Of a stretch of DNA of 64,000 nt, positions 25,601-40,600 are shown one piece after another. This DNA is from Aphelocoma coerulescens (lineage: Eukaryota; Chordata; Aves; Passeriformes; Corvidae). The number at the start of each line of letters is the position of its first letter. Position 1 is the first letter of the stretch. Made by a program: the position numbers and the translations under genes. The stretch is taken from positions 20,745,578-20,809,577 of the forward strand of contig NC_091014.1 of the NCBI RefSeq assembly GCF_041296385.1, in the 5' to 3' direction. The notes below the pieces were generated by a model. That model saw only the letters and a list, made by a program, of their open reading frames with translations, was not told where the DNA came from and made no database searches.

Positions 25601-28600
25601 AGGCAGGGTTAATGGGCAAGGGCAGACCAAGTGCTGCACTGAAAATGTGTGAGAAGTAGACTTAGTTGTGAGAAAGGAATGAGGCTCTCATGACTAGCTT
25701 CTGCCTGAAACAGAAATCTCATCCTCCCATAATCTTTTCCCACTCTGTCCCCACTTTGCTGGAAGAAGCAGTTGTGTAGCCACACAATCAGCTGGCTCAA
25801 AAAGATAATTTGGCTGAAAACTAACCCTTTTTGCATATTGAGTTTGTATTGGCAGCTGCAACATTTGGAGTTCATCATGGATTAATGCCTCAAGTCTTAC
25901 ATTTCATGATGTGTGGTTTGCCAGGTCAGCTATATCAGTGACCCATATATGAAATACTAACAGTAACATTTGCTATATACATAATACAAATACCATGCTA
26001 CAAAAATGACATTAGAAGAATATTACGGTTCTGCTCAATTGTCACATCCTTTGATGTGACTCATTTGACTTCAGGATCTTTGTTTATTTCTTGCTTCAGT
26101 GTGAGATCAGAATTAGAACTACATGCTTTTAAAATGTTCCAGTAATTGTTCCAATATGTACATGATTTATTAATGGATTCAAGCTGCAGAACAATAAATG
26201 GAATAATAAATGAATGCAGTTAGGTATGTTTAAAAGTCTTACAGTGCTTAAGAAATAATATATACAAACCACAGAGACTGAATGGTGCATCCCAAGAGAT
26301 TCACATGAAGCCATCTGCGTCCTGTTACACACAAGCACTGAGAACTGTGCCTTGGTTTGGGACGTGAAGAAAACTTGTATTTGTTCTGCAACTGCAGCAG
26401 TCCTCATTTTCCAGGCTGATATTAGGGGAAAAGACTTACTTTTAGATGTAAAGGGACCATACAATATATTCTAAAATTTATGCCTAAAATAAATCTTTCT
26501 GTATTTGTTAAATCTATCAAATGATATGCAAGTAATTATTTTGATTCCTACAAGTTACTTTTTATGCTGATGAACACTAGATCTACTGAGGATACATAGA
26601 AGTAACGAGCCTTCAAATCTCTTTGACTTAACTTACAACTTACAGTGTTGTGAACACTTCTCACTTAACAGAGACAGCTCATATCTAGTGACTGATTTAA
26701 ATATTTTCCATAGTATAATTTTATGTAATTTTAAAAATATATATATACCTGGAAATTCTCCATGAGCAAATGGACATTTAATCCAAGATCCTCGTTTGGT
26801 TGTAAACTGAAAGCAGAAAAATCTGTTAGGAAAACCAAATTTTTCATTTCAATCTGTGGCAAAATATTCAACTAGTGATGATCAGAGCATTCCAGAAAGT
26901 TGCAGAAGATTAGTTCACAGCTTTCCTGTTTTATGATATCTTCCAACCCTTGACTTAAATTAGATCCCCTGATTCTTCAGATATTTATAATCATGTATAT
27001 TTTACAGAAACATCTGGTTCCACTGACTTAAAAGCAATCTAAAAGAAAACAATAATATGCCTGTGTTAGCCTTATTTGGCTTTTTTTTTTTCTCAACTAG
27101 ATTAGTAAGAGATATTCCATTAAATGTGCTGTATTGATCATTTTATTTTCAAATATTTAATATGAAAAACTTTATATGTTAAATTTAGCACATTCTTCAG
27201 AGTTTGCATTGATGAAAACCATTTTTTTTGTGCTTTTCTTAAACAGAAAAAATGAAGGGCACAATCTGACCTGTGTCCTAGCTATCATTGCTGTTACACT
27301 TCAAAACAATCACCTTCTAATCTAATCTTTCACTTTTCCTTCATTCTTAGTTCCCATTCATCAGACCTATGAAACAAAATATTGATCATAAAGAATATCA
27401 GCAGCTCATTTTTTTTAGAGACAGAAAAAGGGCAGTTAATACGTGTTTTACAAAGAAATCCCTTTACTTTCATGCAAAGTCTTGGGTGAGTGTCCACACG
27501 AGAATATTTAACCTGCTGAAAGACAGAGAACACAGCATTAGCTAGTTTTATTAATTAGTGTCACTAGTTAATCAATTTCACTAGTAAAATCAATTACTCA
27601 AAATTTTCATGGTTTGATTACTGAGAAGGGAACTGGTTTGCTTACTTCATAAATATCCCAGGCAGTTAATCACATAAAATAGTTAGAAACAACTGCTGCT
27701 TTGGATTACTAAATAATTTGCTTCTTTTTTTCTGCAACATATAGTATTTTTTATGGTCAGCCTGACCCATTAGAGCTAAATTAATTGATTCCATGGTGGC
27801 TTGTGCAAAATTCTGATTACACAGTCATCTTGTTTCAACCCCTTATTTGCCACTCATGAACAACTCAGCAGAACACTTAAATATACACCCAAAAGTATTC
27901 CACCATCAGTTGAGAAATCTTTCAGTTTTCCATATCCATATTTCAGAACAGTGAAATGTAGGCTGAATTTCAGAAATCCACTTAAGCAATCCACAAAACA
28001 TTCTTTTCTTTATTAACAACTGTTTACCCACCAAGGGCTTTACCACAAAAAGCCTTGTCTTATATAAACAATTACTGGACATATAAGTGATCCTACTTAA
28101 ATAAACCCGGTTGCTCAAATGACTGAGCACAATAGACAGCCAAACACTTCCTTCCTGTAACATTTTTTGAGAACATAACATATGTCCTCAGGTACATCTA
28201 CAGTGGTGTCCCAGAAGATAGTTCTGTAAGAGTCTGCTCAGACCTGGAGTCAGCGTTGTCACTGACAGAGAAAGCCCCAGCCTCATTAAAGAGGAGAGAT
28301 GCAGCTTTTGAGCCTAAGCCAGTACATGTGCATAGTATTAGAGTGTGTGGCCTTGTGTGGCTTTACTGGGCAGCTGGCCCTATCTGAGGAATCTGCAGTA
28401 GTTTCCAGCACACTACAGAGACAGTTTTCAGGATTATAGTACAATAAATGGATCAAATTCAATATCAAACTTCTTAGAATTATGAGGAAAAAAAGGGAAT
28501 TATTTCTATCCATGAATGTTGATGATCTTTGTGGGTCCCTTCCAACTCAGGATACTCTGTGATTCTATGATTAATATTAATGTTCAGCCATTAAATGCAA

Positions 28601-31600
28601 TGAGTAAATACAGAAAAACACTCATACTCTGTAACAAAGTTGGATTCTGTTCTGGTAACAGATACAATCATTACCAGCCAGACCTCATTTCAGTCTTATT
28701 TTCTTTTTGTTTTCTTTTTCTCTCCTGCAAGCAATGAGTCGTACTTGTTACCAGAAGATGAATAATCCCACAGGGATCACTCACATGTAAAATTAAATTA
28801 ATCTGTTTTTTCAAGATCAAAGCTTTGTTGAAACTCATAAATGGTGAATTTGAACAATCACTAAAGGCTTGGCCAGGAGTTCCTAATCACAAAAGCATTC
28901 TACAGTCTTGAGTCAGCCCCACCCCCTCCCCAATCATGTCATCAGAATAATAATATTAATCCAAAAGTTTCAAAAATTAATACCTTGTATTTAATCTTAT
29001 TTACCTTTTCAGTTGTTACTTTAAATTTACTGCCTTCTCTCCACAATCAGACAAGCCTGAAACTTACTTTTCAAGATGAAACAAATTCTAAGGAACCTCA
29101 AAAACCCAGAGCATTCAGTATCATCAGATTTCAGATTGAAGTGTTAAGCCATTCAAGACATATGCATTTGAAAACCCTTTTCAACTTGAGAAAATAAGTG
29201 CTGGAAGAACTAAGGGACACAGTATTTCAGCACCCACAATTTCAAGACACTGGACCAGGTTGAGGAAGGCACTTCAGAAAGTTCTTAATTACAAAACAAT
29301 TGTGTCCTACCAAAGTACTGCTGTCTCCAGAAATATTTAGAGAGATTTAGCTTCATCTCATTTACATTTTCAGTGTCTAAATGTTAACCATCTAAACCTG
29401 ATCTAATCAAAATAGACTCTTGTGACAGTAAAAAGAGGGCAGTACCATCAGAGAGAAATCCCTCCAACCTATTACGCCTATCTATGGATGAGTTGTCCTC
29501 ACAATGTGTCTGTCTCCCTTACTTTAAAGGGAATCTGACATGAATTATAAATAAAAAGCAGATCCTATTTACCCCAAAGAATTTTGCAAACATTACTACC
29601 TACCCAGTCATGTCCACTTTTTATTTCTTTATAATGAGTCAATAACCATTTTGAATAAATCATGTGATTAGTGTGCAAGATCAGACTGTGATTATGAATA
29701 GTTTTAAGTATCAGAGAAGAAGAGAGGAATTTGCAACTGCTGTTATTCCAAAGTCTAGCTCTTCACATTATGCCTTTGGTGATGGCCTTCAATCTCACAC
29801 TTTGAATTAATCCACATAGCTCTTACTTTCTCAGGAGAATTTTTGAAAGAGTTTTCTATATCTTCACAATGGTCATTCGACTTGGTGAACCTGCACAGGT
29901 TAACCATGACAAGGACAGGACAGGCTGGCTCCCAAGCAAGGGTTTGTGTCAATGGGTTATAAACAGTATTATCCCATAGAACCTGTGTATCTGTGCACAA
30001 CAAGAGAGGGAAAACATTATTCAAGATGTCTAGACATGAATCAACACTGTTAATAAGTCTGGTACTTCTACATTTGCTTTAAACCAAAACCTTGGACTTA
30101 ATAAAACACTTTTTAGGCCACACTTTTTTTCTATTTGCCTGGTAAAACATTTACTTTCATATGTGTGTGTAAATAAGGCAATTTCTTTTTCAGCTGTCAT
30201 CTCAGACCAGATTCTGACATTGCTGGAATATTTGTGTGACTAATTTCCCATTAAGAATGGAGTATTAACCGCCTTTTTCAACTCCCTGCTCTCTCCTTTA
30301 AGTTGGGTATTGTACACCTTCTTCAAACATCTCCTTGAAGACCTCTTCTCACATCATTTCTAAGCTGACCTTTCATTCCTTCTGGCCAGTTTGTGTGTCA
30401 CTTAAGAAAATGTGGGAAATGACTAGAAAGTTACTTAGTGTTTATGTTGGCATAAACTTGGTGAACTATTTGGTCTGAAAGTAAGTTATTTCATCTACCC
30501 ACAGTAAAATAAACCAATATGATGACTTCCTTGAAGTTTTGCAATACCTGATTTTCACTGTAGATTAAATTGTGACATACTAATGGAGCTGCTGAAAATC
30601 ACTCCTATAAAGAGTAATCACGCAATACTTACCATTTTCAAAGGGGCAAAGTTGTATCCTCCTTGCATCTGGAAGTGCCAGCCAACCCTACGGCCAAAAA
30701 GTAGGCATCAGTTAGAGATTCTCAGACACACGTTTTTAACATTTCAGGTAGAATGTGACAGAAAAATTTTCCACCAATGATGCTATGTTTGTTAGAAAGC
30801 TTTGGAAGTCATTTTTTAAAAGAAGTTTTGAACTATATTTTTATTTTATTGTTCATCATTAGGGGCATTGAACTAAGGTGATCCCTTCCCACACTATATT
30901 CCTACTATTGCTATGTCGTATATTTAGCCCAATTTCATTTAGAAAGTCTTCCAGTTTGATTTTCATTAAGTTTCTTACTGTTTCATTACTTTCTAGGGGC
31001 AACCAAACATTCAATAATCATAATATCAGATCTCCTGGCCTGGGCAAGGGTAAAGGATGCATCCTTAAAACCTGAAGACTAACACTTAACCCAGTCTTCA
31101 ACTATATGTGTATGAGTGCTGCTATACCCTAGTTATTTAGATTCATGTGCAAATGTTTCTGTTATTTAGAGTTCCCATCTGTTTGCTCAGCAATCCTATT
31201 GCAGAATTTTCTGTGTATATACTGAGAGGAATAATATTTTTCTAGAGACCTCATATTTCCAGAGTGGAATGAAAAAATTTCCTAGGCTTGGAAGAGATTT
31301 TGGGGTTCAGCTTGTGTATTTAGGTATGTGATTTTAGGTCCCACAATGTAGACATCTAAGCGTGCCTAAAGTGCCCAAATTACTACCACAGTAACATGAA
31401 GACCTAGCCAGTGCAGCCAGTGGAATCTACAGTGCAGTCCAGCACATTACAAAAAGGCCACCTACCTTTGGTCAGTTGAGCAACTGACTGCATTAATCAG
31501 ATCTCCATTGACTTTAAGAGTTTGGACACCTAATTCAAATGCAGCTATATGTATTGAATATCTACATTTAGATTCTTAATCCCCAACATAAATCCTACCC

Positions 31601-34600
31601 CAAAATTCAGTGAGAAACTAGGTTCACATACTATCTTTCTATGCTATTAAGATAATTTTAAACTTGTTTGGGACCTTCTATTCTTTGTATGAAAGATATT
31701 CCAAAATCTCACTTCTCAGGTTATCAGAAAAATTTGTAACTAACCTGAATATATTCATGGAATGAAGTTTATCCCCCTTCATCTCATTGCAAGAATGGCT
31801 TTTTTTTTAAACATATCCTGTTTTTCCTTATAAGTGACCCTTTTGGTCTGTATTTACACAGCAAGCATATCTTCTCTTTGCATGTGTTTTACCAGGCTAA
31901 TGGAAACATGGTCTTTGAATGTCCTTTGTAAAACAGTCTCTTCATTCCCCAATCAGTACAGAGTTTTTTTTATGTACATCTTCCTTTTGAATTAATCTTT
32001 CTTGAATATGGATACAAGGATTCCTTACAGTATTTCAAAGAAGGCCTTGCCCATACTTTCCTGTTAGCTTGGAATAATCTAACTCACTAGACTTTTGTTC
32101 ACGCTTACATTATGGAAGCAAGCTAGTTAATCACCCTGTGATCAATTATTTCACCCAGATCTTTTTTCTTCCACTGTTATTCCATCTTCCAGCAAGAATT
32201 CTTTTTATTAGAGCAAGTGCATGAACTTGCACTTCATACCTTACACTGCATCATCCTTCAGTTATGTCACAAATGGAGACCTCTAGTGTCTTCCAATTAC
32301 CCTGACTCTCTTCCATTTTGATTACATGTCCCAACAGTGTTCCAGCAAATTTCATTACACGTTCCTGTGTTTTGTGCCCATGTCATTGGATGAAAACATT
32401 TGAATGCGAATGGCTCTCAGTGTGGTGCTCAAGTAACCTCCCTACCAGCACAGGCCCATCCAACAGGAGTTGCTGAGTTAGCCCTGCAGCTAGGTATTAT
32501 CTACCATACAAATCTTGTTCTCACTCTCCAGTTTCCTCAATTCCTGTTTTAGTTTCTCATGCAATACTATGTCAAATACTGCTGATATTCAGTCAGATTA
32601 AATTTTCTGTCTTTTCACTGCTTATAAAAAAATCAGTCAAAATATTACACAACACATTCCATAAATTATTGTAAATTGTATCCCATTTTCTTCTGATTGC
32701 CATGTTTTAATTAGCATTTCCTTAAAAATCTCTTCCTTACATTTATGTAATCCTAAGGTGAAAGAAGTCTTAGTCAAAAACTTGAGTCTAGAACCTTTTT
32801 CTTTAGGTTTTTCCTCCTTTCTTAGCACAAATCCCTGATAAAATTTCTTTAATCAGAAACACAAATATATACCAAATTCCAGACTGTATTACCTCAATGC
32901 AAAGACAAGGGAGTAGCTGAGAATATTTCAGAGAAACAGATTTAAAAGATTCCTTTCCTTTTATCTGAAATGAAAAAGATGGTCATAAATCCGAGACAGT
33001 AAATTACTTTTAATAAAGCTAAATGATAGACAGATTAGATATAGATACTTAGGTATAAATATAGATTATATAGATGGATATCAATAGATATAGATAGATA
33101 TAGATAAATATAGATGATATAGATGATATAGATGATATAGATGATATAGATGATATAGGTGATATAGATATAGCTGCATTTCCTATAACTATGACCTTAA
33201 TGAGCATTGCCACCTGCAAGGCATCCCCCACCAGTTCCCCAAACCACCGTGAGTTTAACTCACCACAGCAAATGCCCCGACATCTTCACAGGTAAACCAT
33301 TTGTGGCACAGGCGAACATAATAATCTTGATCTTGGGGGAAGTTAGATACATTCACTGTTACAGTTTTCCTTGCCCTGTCTAAATTGTAATCTAACTTTC
33401 CAGCTGAAAAAAAAAAATCAAGCATGAAATTATTACATATGGTTTTTATAATTTTATTGTTTCTATTTTATCTACTTATAAAAGGCACAGAATATATTTC
33501 TTAACTTGATGGAGATGAAACTCAACATCTATAGATTCTTACTTAGAATGTTTGAAATTATTATTACTTTTATAACCTGATAGTCCTCATGTTCTTTTTT
33601 ATGAGATGTAATTTTCATTCAACATTATTTAGCTTAGAACTTGTAATACTGAGAGGCCAAGACACCTACCAATTTCACCTCAGCCTCAACACTTGAAATC
33701 TTATGTAGTTTATGTACAAATATTTGAAATATACACACTAATACTACTATAAGGACTGATTATCCCAAGATTATAATTTTGTTACATAGAGAATATGACA
33801 GACAAATGCAATATGTGAGAGGATATTTTTTTTATATATATGTTCATGGGTATGCCAAAATCAGTATAGCAGTTTGGCAAATTAATTTCAGTCTATTTAT
33901 GAGGTTTGTCTATAGACAAAACATAAAACCAGCAATCTAAAGTGCATTAAAAGGACACAAATCTATTTCCAAAATTTTAGGAATCAAATAGACTATCAAA
34001 ATCTTTACCTCCCATGTAGCATTTTCAACAGAAATACATTTCCAGAACACTACCGTGTACCATTTCAATAGAAATAGGTAGAAATGTATTTCCAGAACAT
34101 TACCTATCAACTACATGGTACTTATAAGTAGTGGTAGTTGGAAATCATAGTTTTTTCTCCCTGCTTATCAAAGTATGAAAACATGTCATTGTATAGGTCA
34201 GCAGAAATATTGCACAGCTCTAAGTTGCATAGAAGATCAGCTCACCTGAACAAGCCGGGATATATTTTCCCACATCACTGTTTCTGCAATCTGAAAAGTA
34301 GAAGCCAGAGTTTGTCTCAGTGATGCTTTATTCATATAACTGTGTAAACACACTGCCAAATTATCCAATAGATTCCCAACAGGAAACCTCTCTCATCCCT
34401 CTTTTTAAAGGCAGATTTACATTCACTTTTAGATAAACAGCTAAAAAGGAAAGTACTCTTCCCACACACAGAGATTATATCACAATATGCCTTAAGGAGC
34501 TATCTCCCCAGTCTGGGGTTTCTACTGAGAAACATCCTCAGCAGTTAAGGCTGCAATTGAGGATATAACATCACACTTCTTCACCTAGAACCTTACAATA

Positions 34601-37600
34601 ATTTAAGTAATAATATTAATTTTGGTTACTTTTTCCTCAAAAAACAACTCCTGTTGTTTACCAGGCTCTTTTCTCTTTTATCAATAACTCTGTATTTTTG
34701 CTATTCTGTCTCCAGCCTTAGAAAGAAACACCCTATCTAGCTCCTAGGGAGCTTACCAGAATTAGAAGCCAGGCAACGTTTTCAGAACATCTGGTATTTT
34801 TATCTCCAAAACTTAACTCCTAAGAACATTAAAACAACTTTTCATGTGCTGCTTTCACCCCTCCTTGCATAACACAGTATTAGAGCATCACTTTACTCTC
34901 ATTTCCCCACAAAGTTCTTTTCCACCAAGAAATGCTTCCTATTTTCATTTGTTCACTCACCCTGGCAATGTGTCTTAAAACTGGGCTTTATTAAGAAAAC
35001 TGGGCCTTGTTTCCCCCCACTCTTTGTTCACAAAGTACTTGTATGCATCAACAGTGAATCGGGATTTAAAAGAAAATTAAAGGCTTTTTAAGCACAAAAA
35101 TGCTTTACTTGTACCAAAGTGTCCAATCATGTAGCAGGGATGGCACCGTACCAAGGGGCAAAGGCAAGAACCACCCATCCATGAGCTCTGGAGAAGGGAA
35201 AGCAGGACAATCCCAGGCATGGGATCAAACAAGGGGTGTCATGGCATTTTTTGCTTTTTCCTTCCCTGGCCACACTGTATTTTGGTTGGACCACGGAGCT
35301 GAATCAATTTTTGTATGCACATGGCATAATTTGTAAAAAATTTGGAGGCATTTCTGATGCCATGAAGATTTTTTGCCTTTTCTTTTGTACCCGTTATACC
35401 TTTTTTACAACTTCTGTATTCTTAGTGCTTTTTGCCTACATTCTTGGACTCATTTGTCAAGCTGAGAGACTAATCATTTTAGAAGCTTCATAAGTAGAAG
35501 ATAGTGTGCCCTAGACCCCAAGGTCCTCTCCAGAGCACATTCTGTAAACTAAGATAGAACCATCCAGGAGAAGGCTCCTTGGGGAGGGGGCTCACTTGAG
35601 CCTCTTATTGGGGAATCTTTGATAGATATGCTAATTGGTAAGACCTATAATGTTATACCAGATCTTTTGAAGGTGTGCATTGAGGTGTGCATTTCGGTGC
35701 ACCTAAAGATCCTTAAAATAAATACCAAGGTAAAATCCCTTTTCCCCTTCTAACCGTGTTTGACTCTTGATTTTAAGACCAAGAAAAGGCATCACTTCAT
35801 CCCAAAAACATGGACAAATGCTACCTAATCTTTTCCAGTTACATATAAACAGGCTATAGATGGCTAGTTAATGAAAGTAAAAATAAATTTTTATAGGCTT
35901 TCTTATTAAGCTTTCCGCAGCTTCTGAAGCCACCCCTGGCCCACTCATGCAGAGAAGCAGAAGCTCAGTGGAGGCACAGAGAGCAGGCAGGGCTGAACCT
36001 ACAGCCAGAGAAAGAGCACACACCAATCACAAGAAGGGCAACTGGGACAAATGCATAGTGTAAATCCAGTTTTCCACATACTTTTACATACAAACTCTGG
36101 GGTTTACATCAAGTCGAGACCTTTACTTGCTAACAAAAAAAACCACTGAAACATAGACTGGTCCTGGCATATGCAGTCTACCATCAGCTGGGTCAGTGTA
36201 TCCCAGAACCTGATTTGGATGTGCTTTTGCCTTTGAGGGTTTTTTTTTCTTTAGTTTGGCTTGGTTTTTTTCTTTTATGAGATATTTCTTGAAAAACATC
36301 TGATTTAAGATGTTTTCCTACCTTCAACATAGTATTGCTGACTCAGCTTGACTTCACAGTAATGTGGTAAAGTTTTCATGGTCACATAGATGTGTTGTGC
36401 TACATTGACTTCAAAGCAATTGAATTGTACCTGTACCTGTTTAAAACATTTATAAAATCAAGTTCATGCATGACTTCCAGATACAGAAATGCTGCTGTTA
36501 TCCCCAGAGAACAGCAAAAATCACGGCATAAGTCCAGGTCAGATGATATGGCCGAAGCGACCTCGTTTAATCACCCATACCTTTTATAGCATGGTTCACA
36601 AAAGAGAAATTACATGATTGCCCTATTGACCCACCACCTCTCAAGGTGATAGGTTGAGCACTAAGACACCCATTCCCAAATATTATTCTTAGAGAAGGAA
36701 AATAATTTTCACAGTTCTCAAAACAACTTGCAGGGGTAGAAATGGTTTACATTCCCTCAAACTGTTGTCCATCCAGTTCGCATGAGAACGAAAGCTTTCA
36801 CAGAGAAGCTGTGAGAAGTTGGATTTCTCTAACTGCTCTCTCATGAGAAAGAAAAGTTTCATAGGAAAATTCCTCTGCCAGCCCTTGCTAGCATCCACAC
36901 AGAAAAACCTTTGGTTAAGATATTTAAGCAAGAAATATTTTTTGTTAAGATATATTTATATTTACAAGCAGCATTAAGCAGTCAATAAGGTAGCGTTAGG
37001 AATGTAAAAGCAGATACAACTTAATAAAAGGATTTCAAAAAGTATCATTATTTCTAATCCAGGATGTTGCTATCACCTTCACTTTTGGAAATCCAAATAT
37101 CTACAAGATATCGAATAATCCTAAAAGCATGAAAATACAAAAGCCCCAGTCTATAGGCATTTTACAAGCACAAACATTTGCAGAACAGAAAAAAAAAAAA
37201 AAAAAAAAAAGTCTGTTTAAATATTTAAAGGCAACTACAGAAAATTTATTAATTACAATAACAGTTTATGAGACAGAAAGCAATTTAGGAAACAAAAGTT
37301 GAGGTCATGTTCTAGCAGGTCATTCCCTCATTGCTATCAGTTAACTATTAAATTCCATATTGGTTTTCATGTGGGATATTCTCCTATTTGGTAGAAGGCA
37401 TTTGGAGGGTAAAAGATGTGCTATGTCACCATTTTAGTCACTGAACTGAAACTAGGAAAATTTCATTAAATATGTTTGTTGATTCTTGCCTATAAACTTG
37501 CCTTACTCTAAAAGCTACTGGTTGCTGACTGGTGGCCCTGCATTGCCCATAGGGATGTTCCATCATCAAGTGACACCAAGTGCAATCTGCATTTGCAGTT

Positions 37601-40600
37601 CAGGAGAACTTTGTTCCTCATGTGCAATCAGTGTAAGGTGTACAAAGCACATGAAGCAACACATTGTGTATAGGATTAATAACAGCTATCCACCAGTAAC
37701 TGCAAAAATTCATGCCTTTTAAATAGTTGGTCAAGGGTTGTTCTTTTTTTCTTTTTCCCCAGTTGCAAATTTTAATAACAAATACTTTCCCTTAACAAAT
37801 ACTGGCCCTTACAAGGGCTTAGGACAGATGAGCACAAGTGCTTAGGCACCTGTCTGTCTTCTAGGTGTGTAAACTCCATTGACATGGCTTGACTGAAGTA
37901 ATAGCCACTTAAAATCATTGTAGCATTGTTCTTCCTAGATGTTGGAGTCAGAAAATCTTCCACACAATTTGGGGGGCACAAAAAGAAAGCTACCAAGACT
38001 GATATGAAAATTAGGCTCTGCGGAGGCAGCTTCCCTTATCAAAAGGTAAGTGGAAGAAGTACAAAAATGGTGGAGAATTGAATGTATACATTATAAAAGG
38101 GAATTTTGTTGTGGAGTTTCATCTGGCAATGCTGAAGCATATGTTTCACTGCAGTTTTCCACAAAGTCAATAAGAAGAAAATAAGAGAGATACAAAAGAT
38201 TTTTTTTTTCCAAAGGCTTGTAAACATTTAAATGATACACTACTCCCCCCCCCAAAAGGAGTCTACCTTCTTTCCATTAAGCATCTTGCTTTTTTTCCTA
38301 GTGAATCTCACATTTGTGCACTGAGATTGCTGTGTGTCCAGTGAAAAAGAACATATTTCCAGCCCACGGACATTCTCTGAAATGAGTTAGGAACAGATTG
38401 CAAAAATATAATTTAAGCATCTTTAAGAAGAACAAAAACATAAATTAAAATATACCATAAGCTTTCCTTCTAAGTGAAAGGAACATGTATTTTATCTCTG
38501 TTAAAAAAGGGACATTATATATAACCCGCACATGGGAGTAGGAACAGGGATTTGATACAGATTGCTATAAATGAAGCTTTAATTATGCAAAATTAAAAAA
38601 TAAACCTATTAACTCTAAGTGAAGCAGCTAGGAAGTGTCTAAATGGTAACACATGGAGCACATGAATGGCATGATCTTAGTAAAAATAGACTATGCATAA
38701 GAAGTTTGTGTACTTTCATTTTATTTTAGTGCAGAACTGTAACTTCAGATGACTAAACTGTTTCTCCTTCTGTTGGGGCAGTCACTCATGTCCAGATTAT
38801 CAGAGCAGACAGAATTAGTGCATGTGCCTGCATGGATGCCAGAGCAAAAAAGAAAAGGGCAGCTGTGTGCTTGGGGCACTGACAGAGGACAAGTTATGTG
38901 TGTTATATTGGAAGGCAGAATTCATTATCTCAGTTCTCATTCACTTGAGTAGGGTCACGATTTTCATCCTTTTGCAGTAAAACGCTTTCACAAAAACATT
39001 TTTCTGATATCATTACATGAAAACAGCTTGGTCCCAAATATTACAGTATGGAACAAATTTTGGCTGAACAGCCGTAAACACAAAGTGAACAGAAAGGGCT
39101 CAGTAGCAAAGCTGATTCCTACCATCCAGACTCAGTGTTCCTTTAATGTTTAAATGAAGAGAGCATGGGCTTCCTTGGACACATTTCATCACTGTTGAGA
39201 TCTTCATGCTTTTCAGTACCAAAGATAAAGCTGCAGGAGCATCATGGCAGAAGCTGTTAAAAATGCCACCTGCAAATGCAAACACAAGCACAGAGAAACC
39301 TCATTGCGCACAGGATGTCTGGGGGAGAGCAAGTGCTACAGGGGAAGTTCCAGGTCTCCTGAAATCAGTAAGAAAGTCACCACTGACTTCAGCAAAGCCA
39401 GTACTTTACCTAAGACTTTCACATGGCCAACAATAGCTGGTTGGCTGGTTAGCAATGTAGGGGGTTGGTATAAATTTCTAGGCTTAGGGAAATGTTACCC
39501 CACAAGAGGAAGCAATCACACTTCTAACAACTAAGATTAGCAGAACACACCTAGACTAATACTGTTTTTAATTAATTAGGTCTGCTAGATCATGGCTAAA
39601 CTAATATTTTATATAAACTTTTCTCAAAACCATTACCTGGATATTAGGAGCACTCTCATAGTAGTATTTTAATTTTAGGACTTTCTGATGGTCTCAATTA
39701 CTGTTAAAATTTCACTTTCACACAAGAGGGCACCATTGCATTCCTAGTCATGGAAGAATACCTTACACCTACAGAATTTCCTTCTGCTTTAGACCAGAAC
39801 AAGAGCAGAATAAATATTATTCAGGCCTTCTTCAAGGCACAGAACACAGCTACTATGTCTCATTCTATTTCCCTATAGAAATTTAGTCGTTCCAAAGCCT
39901 TAGGAAAGGGGTTTCCAGAGCTAAAACTGTAGACTAGTATAAAAGGAAAAAGTAGTCTTAAGGCCCCAAACCTCATCAGTTAGCATATTTCATCTCTTTC
40001 TACTTCTCAGGCTGCCCTGCACATAAAACAGTTATTTATTTATTAATTTCTATTGGTACAGTGGATTTAAGCCCCAACGCATTCCTTGGGCTTCTCCACA
40101 TCCATTGTTTGTAGTCCCAAAAAACTAGGAGTTCAAGAAATTATCAGAACAAATAGCCAGGGAATTAGGTTTTGTCCCTTGGCTTTGTGGTATGCAATGC
40201 AGCACACCTCTTTTTAGCTGTAACTACATAACTATTTCTTTGAAATATTTCTGAGCCTTCTCCCTTCAGTACATAGCATGAAAGTTCAAAAGCACCCAGG
40301 TAAAACAAAGTATTTTATTGCACATTCTCCTTCCCCTGGTGAGAGGCTGGAAGAAAAAAAAAAAAAATTACTCATATTAGTCAACTGTTCAAAATGCTCC
40401 TAGAAGGAGTTCAACAAGTATGGCAAAGAGTATGAAAGCATGAAACAGCAGTGCCAAAATACTGTGCTTGCCATAAAATTCAGGATAACACTCTTAATGG
40501 AAATCATCAGGAAAGGGTGCATCCCTCAATGTCAAGCTAAGAACTGTTGTCAAGTGTGGATGCTCATTGACTCCCATGGAAGACATATCCACAGTTCTCA

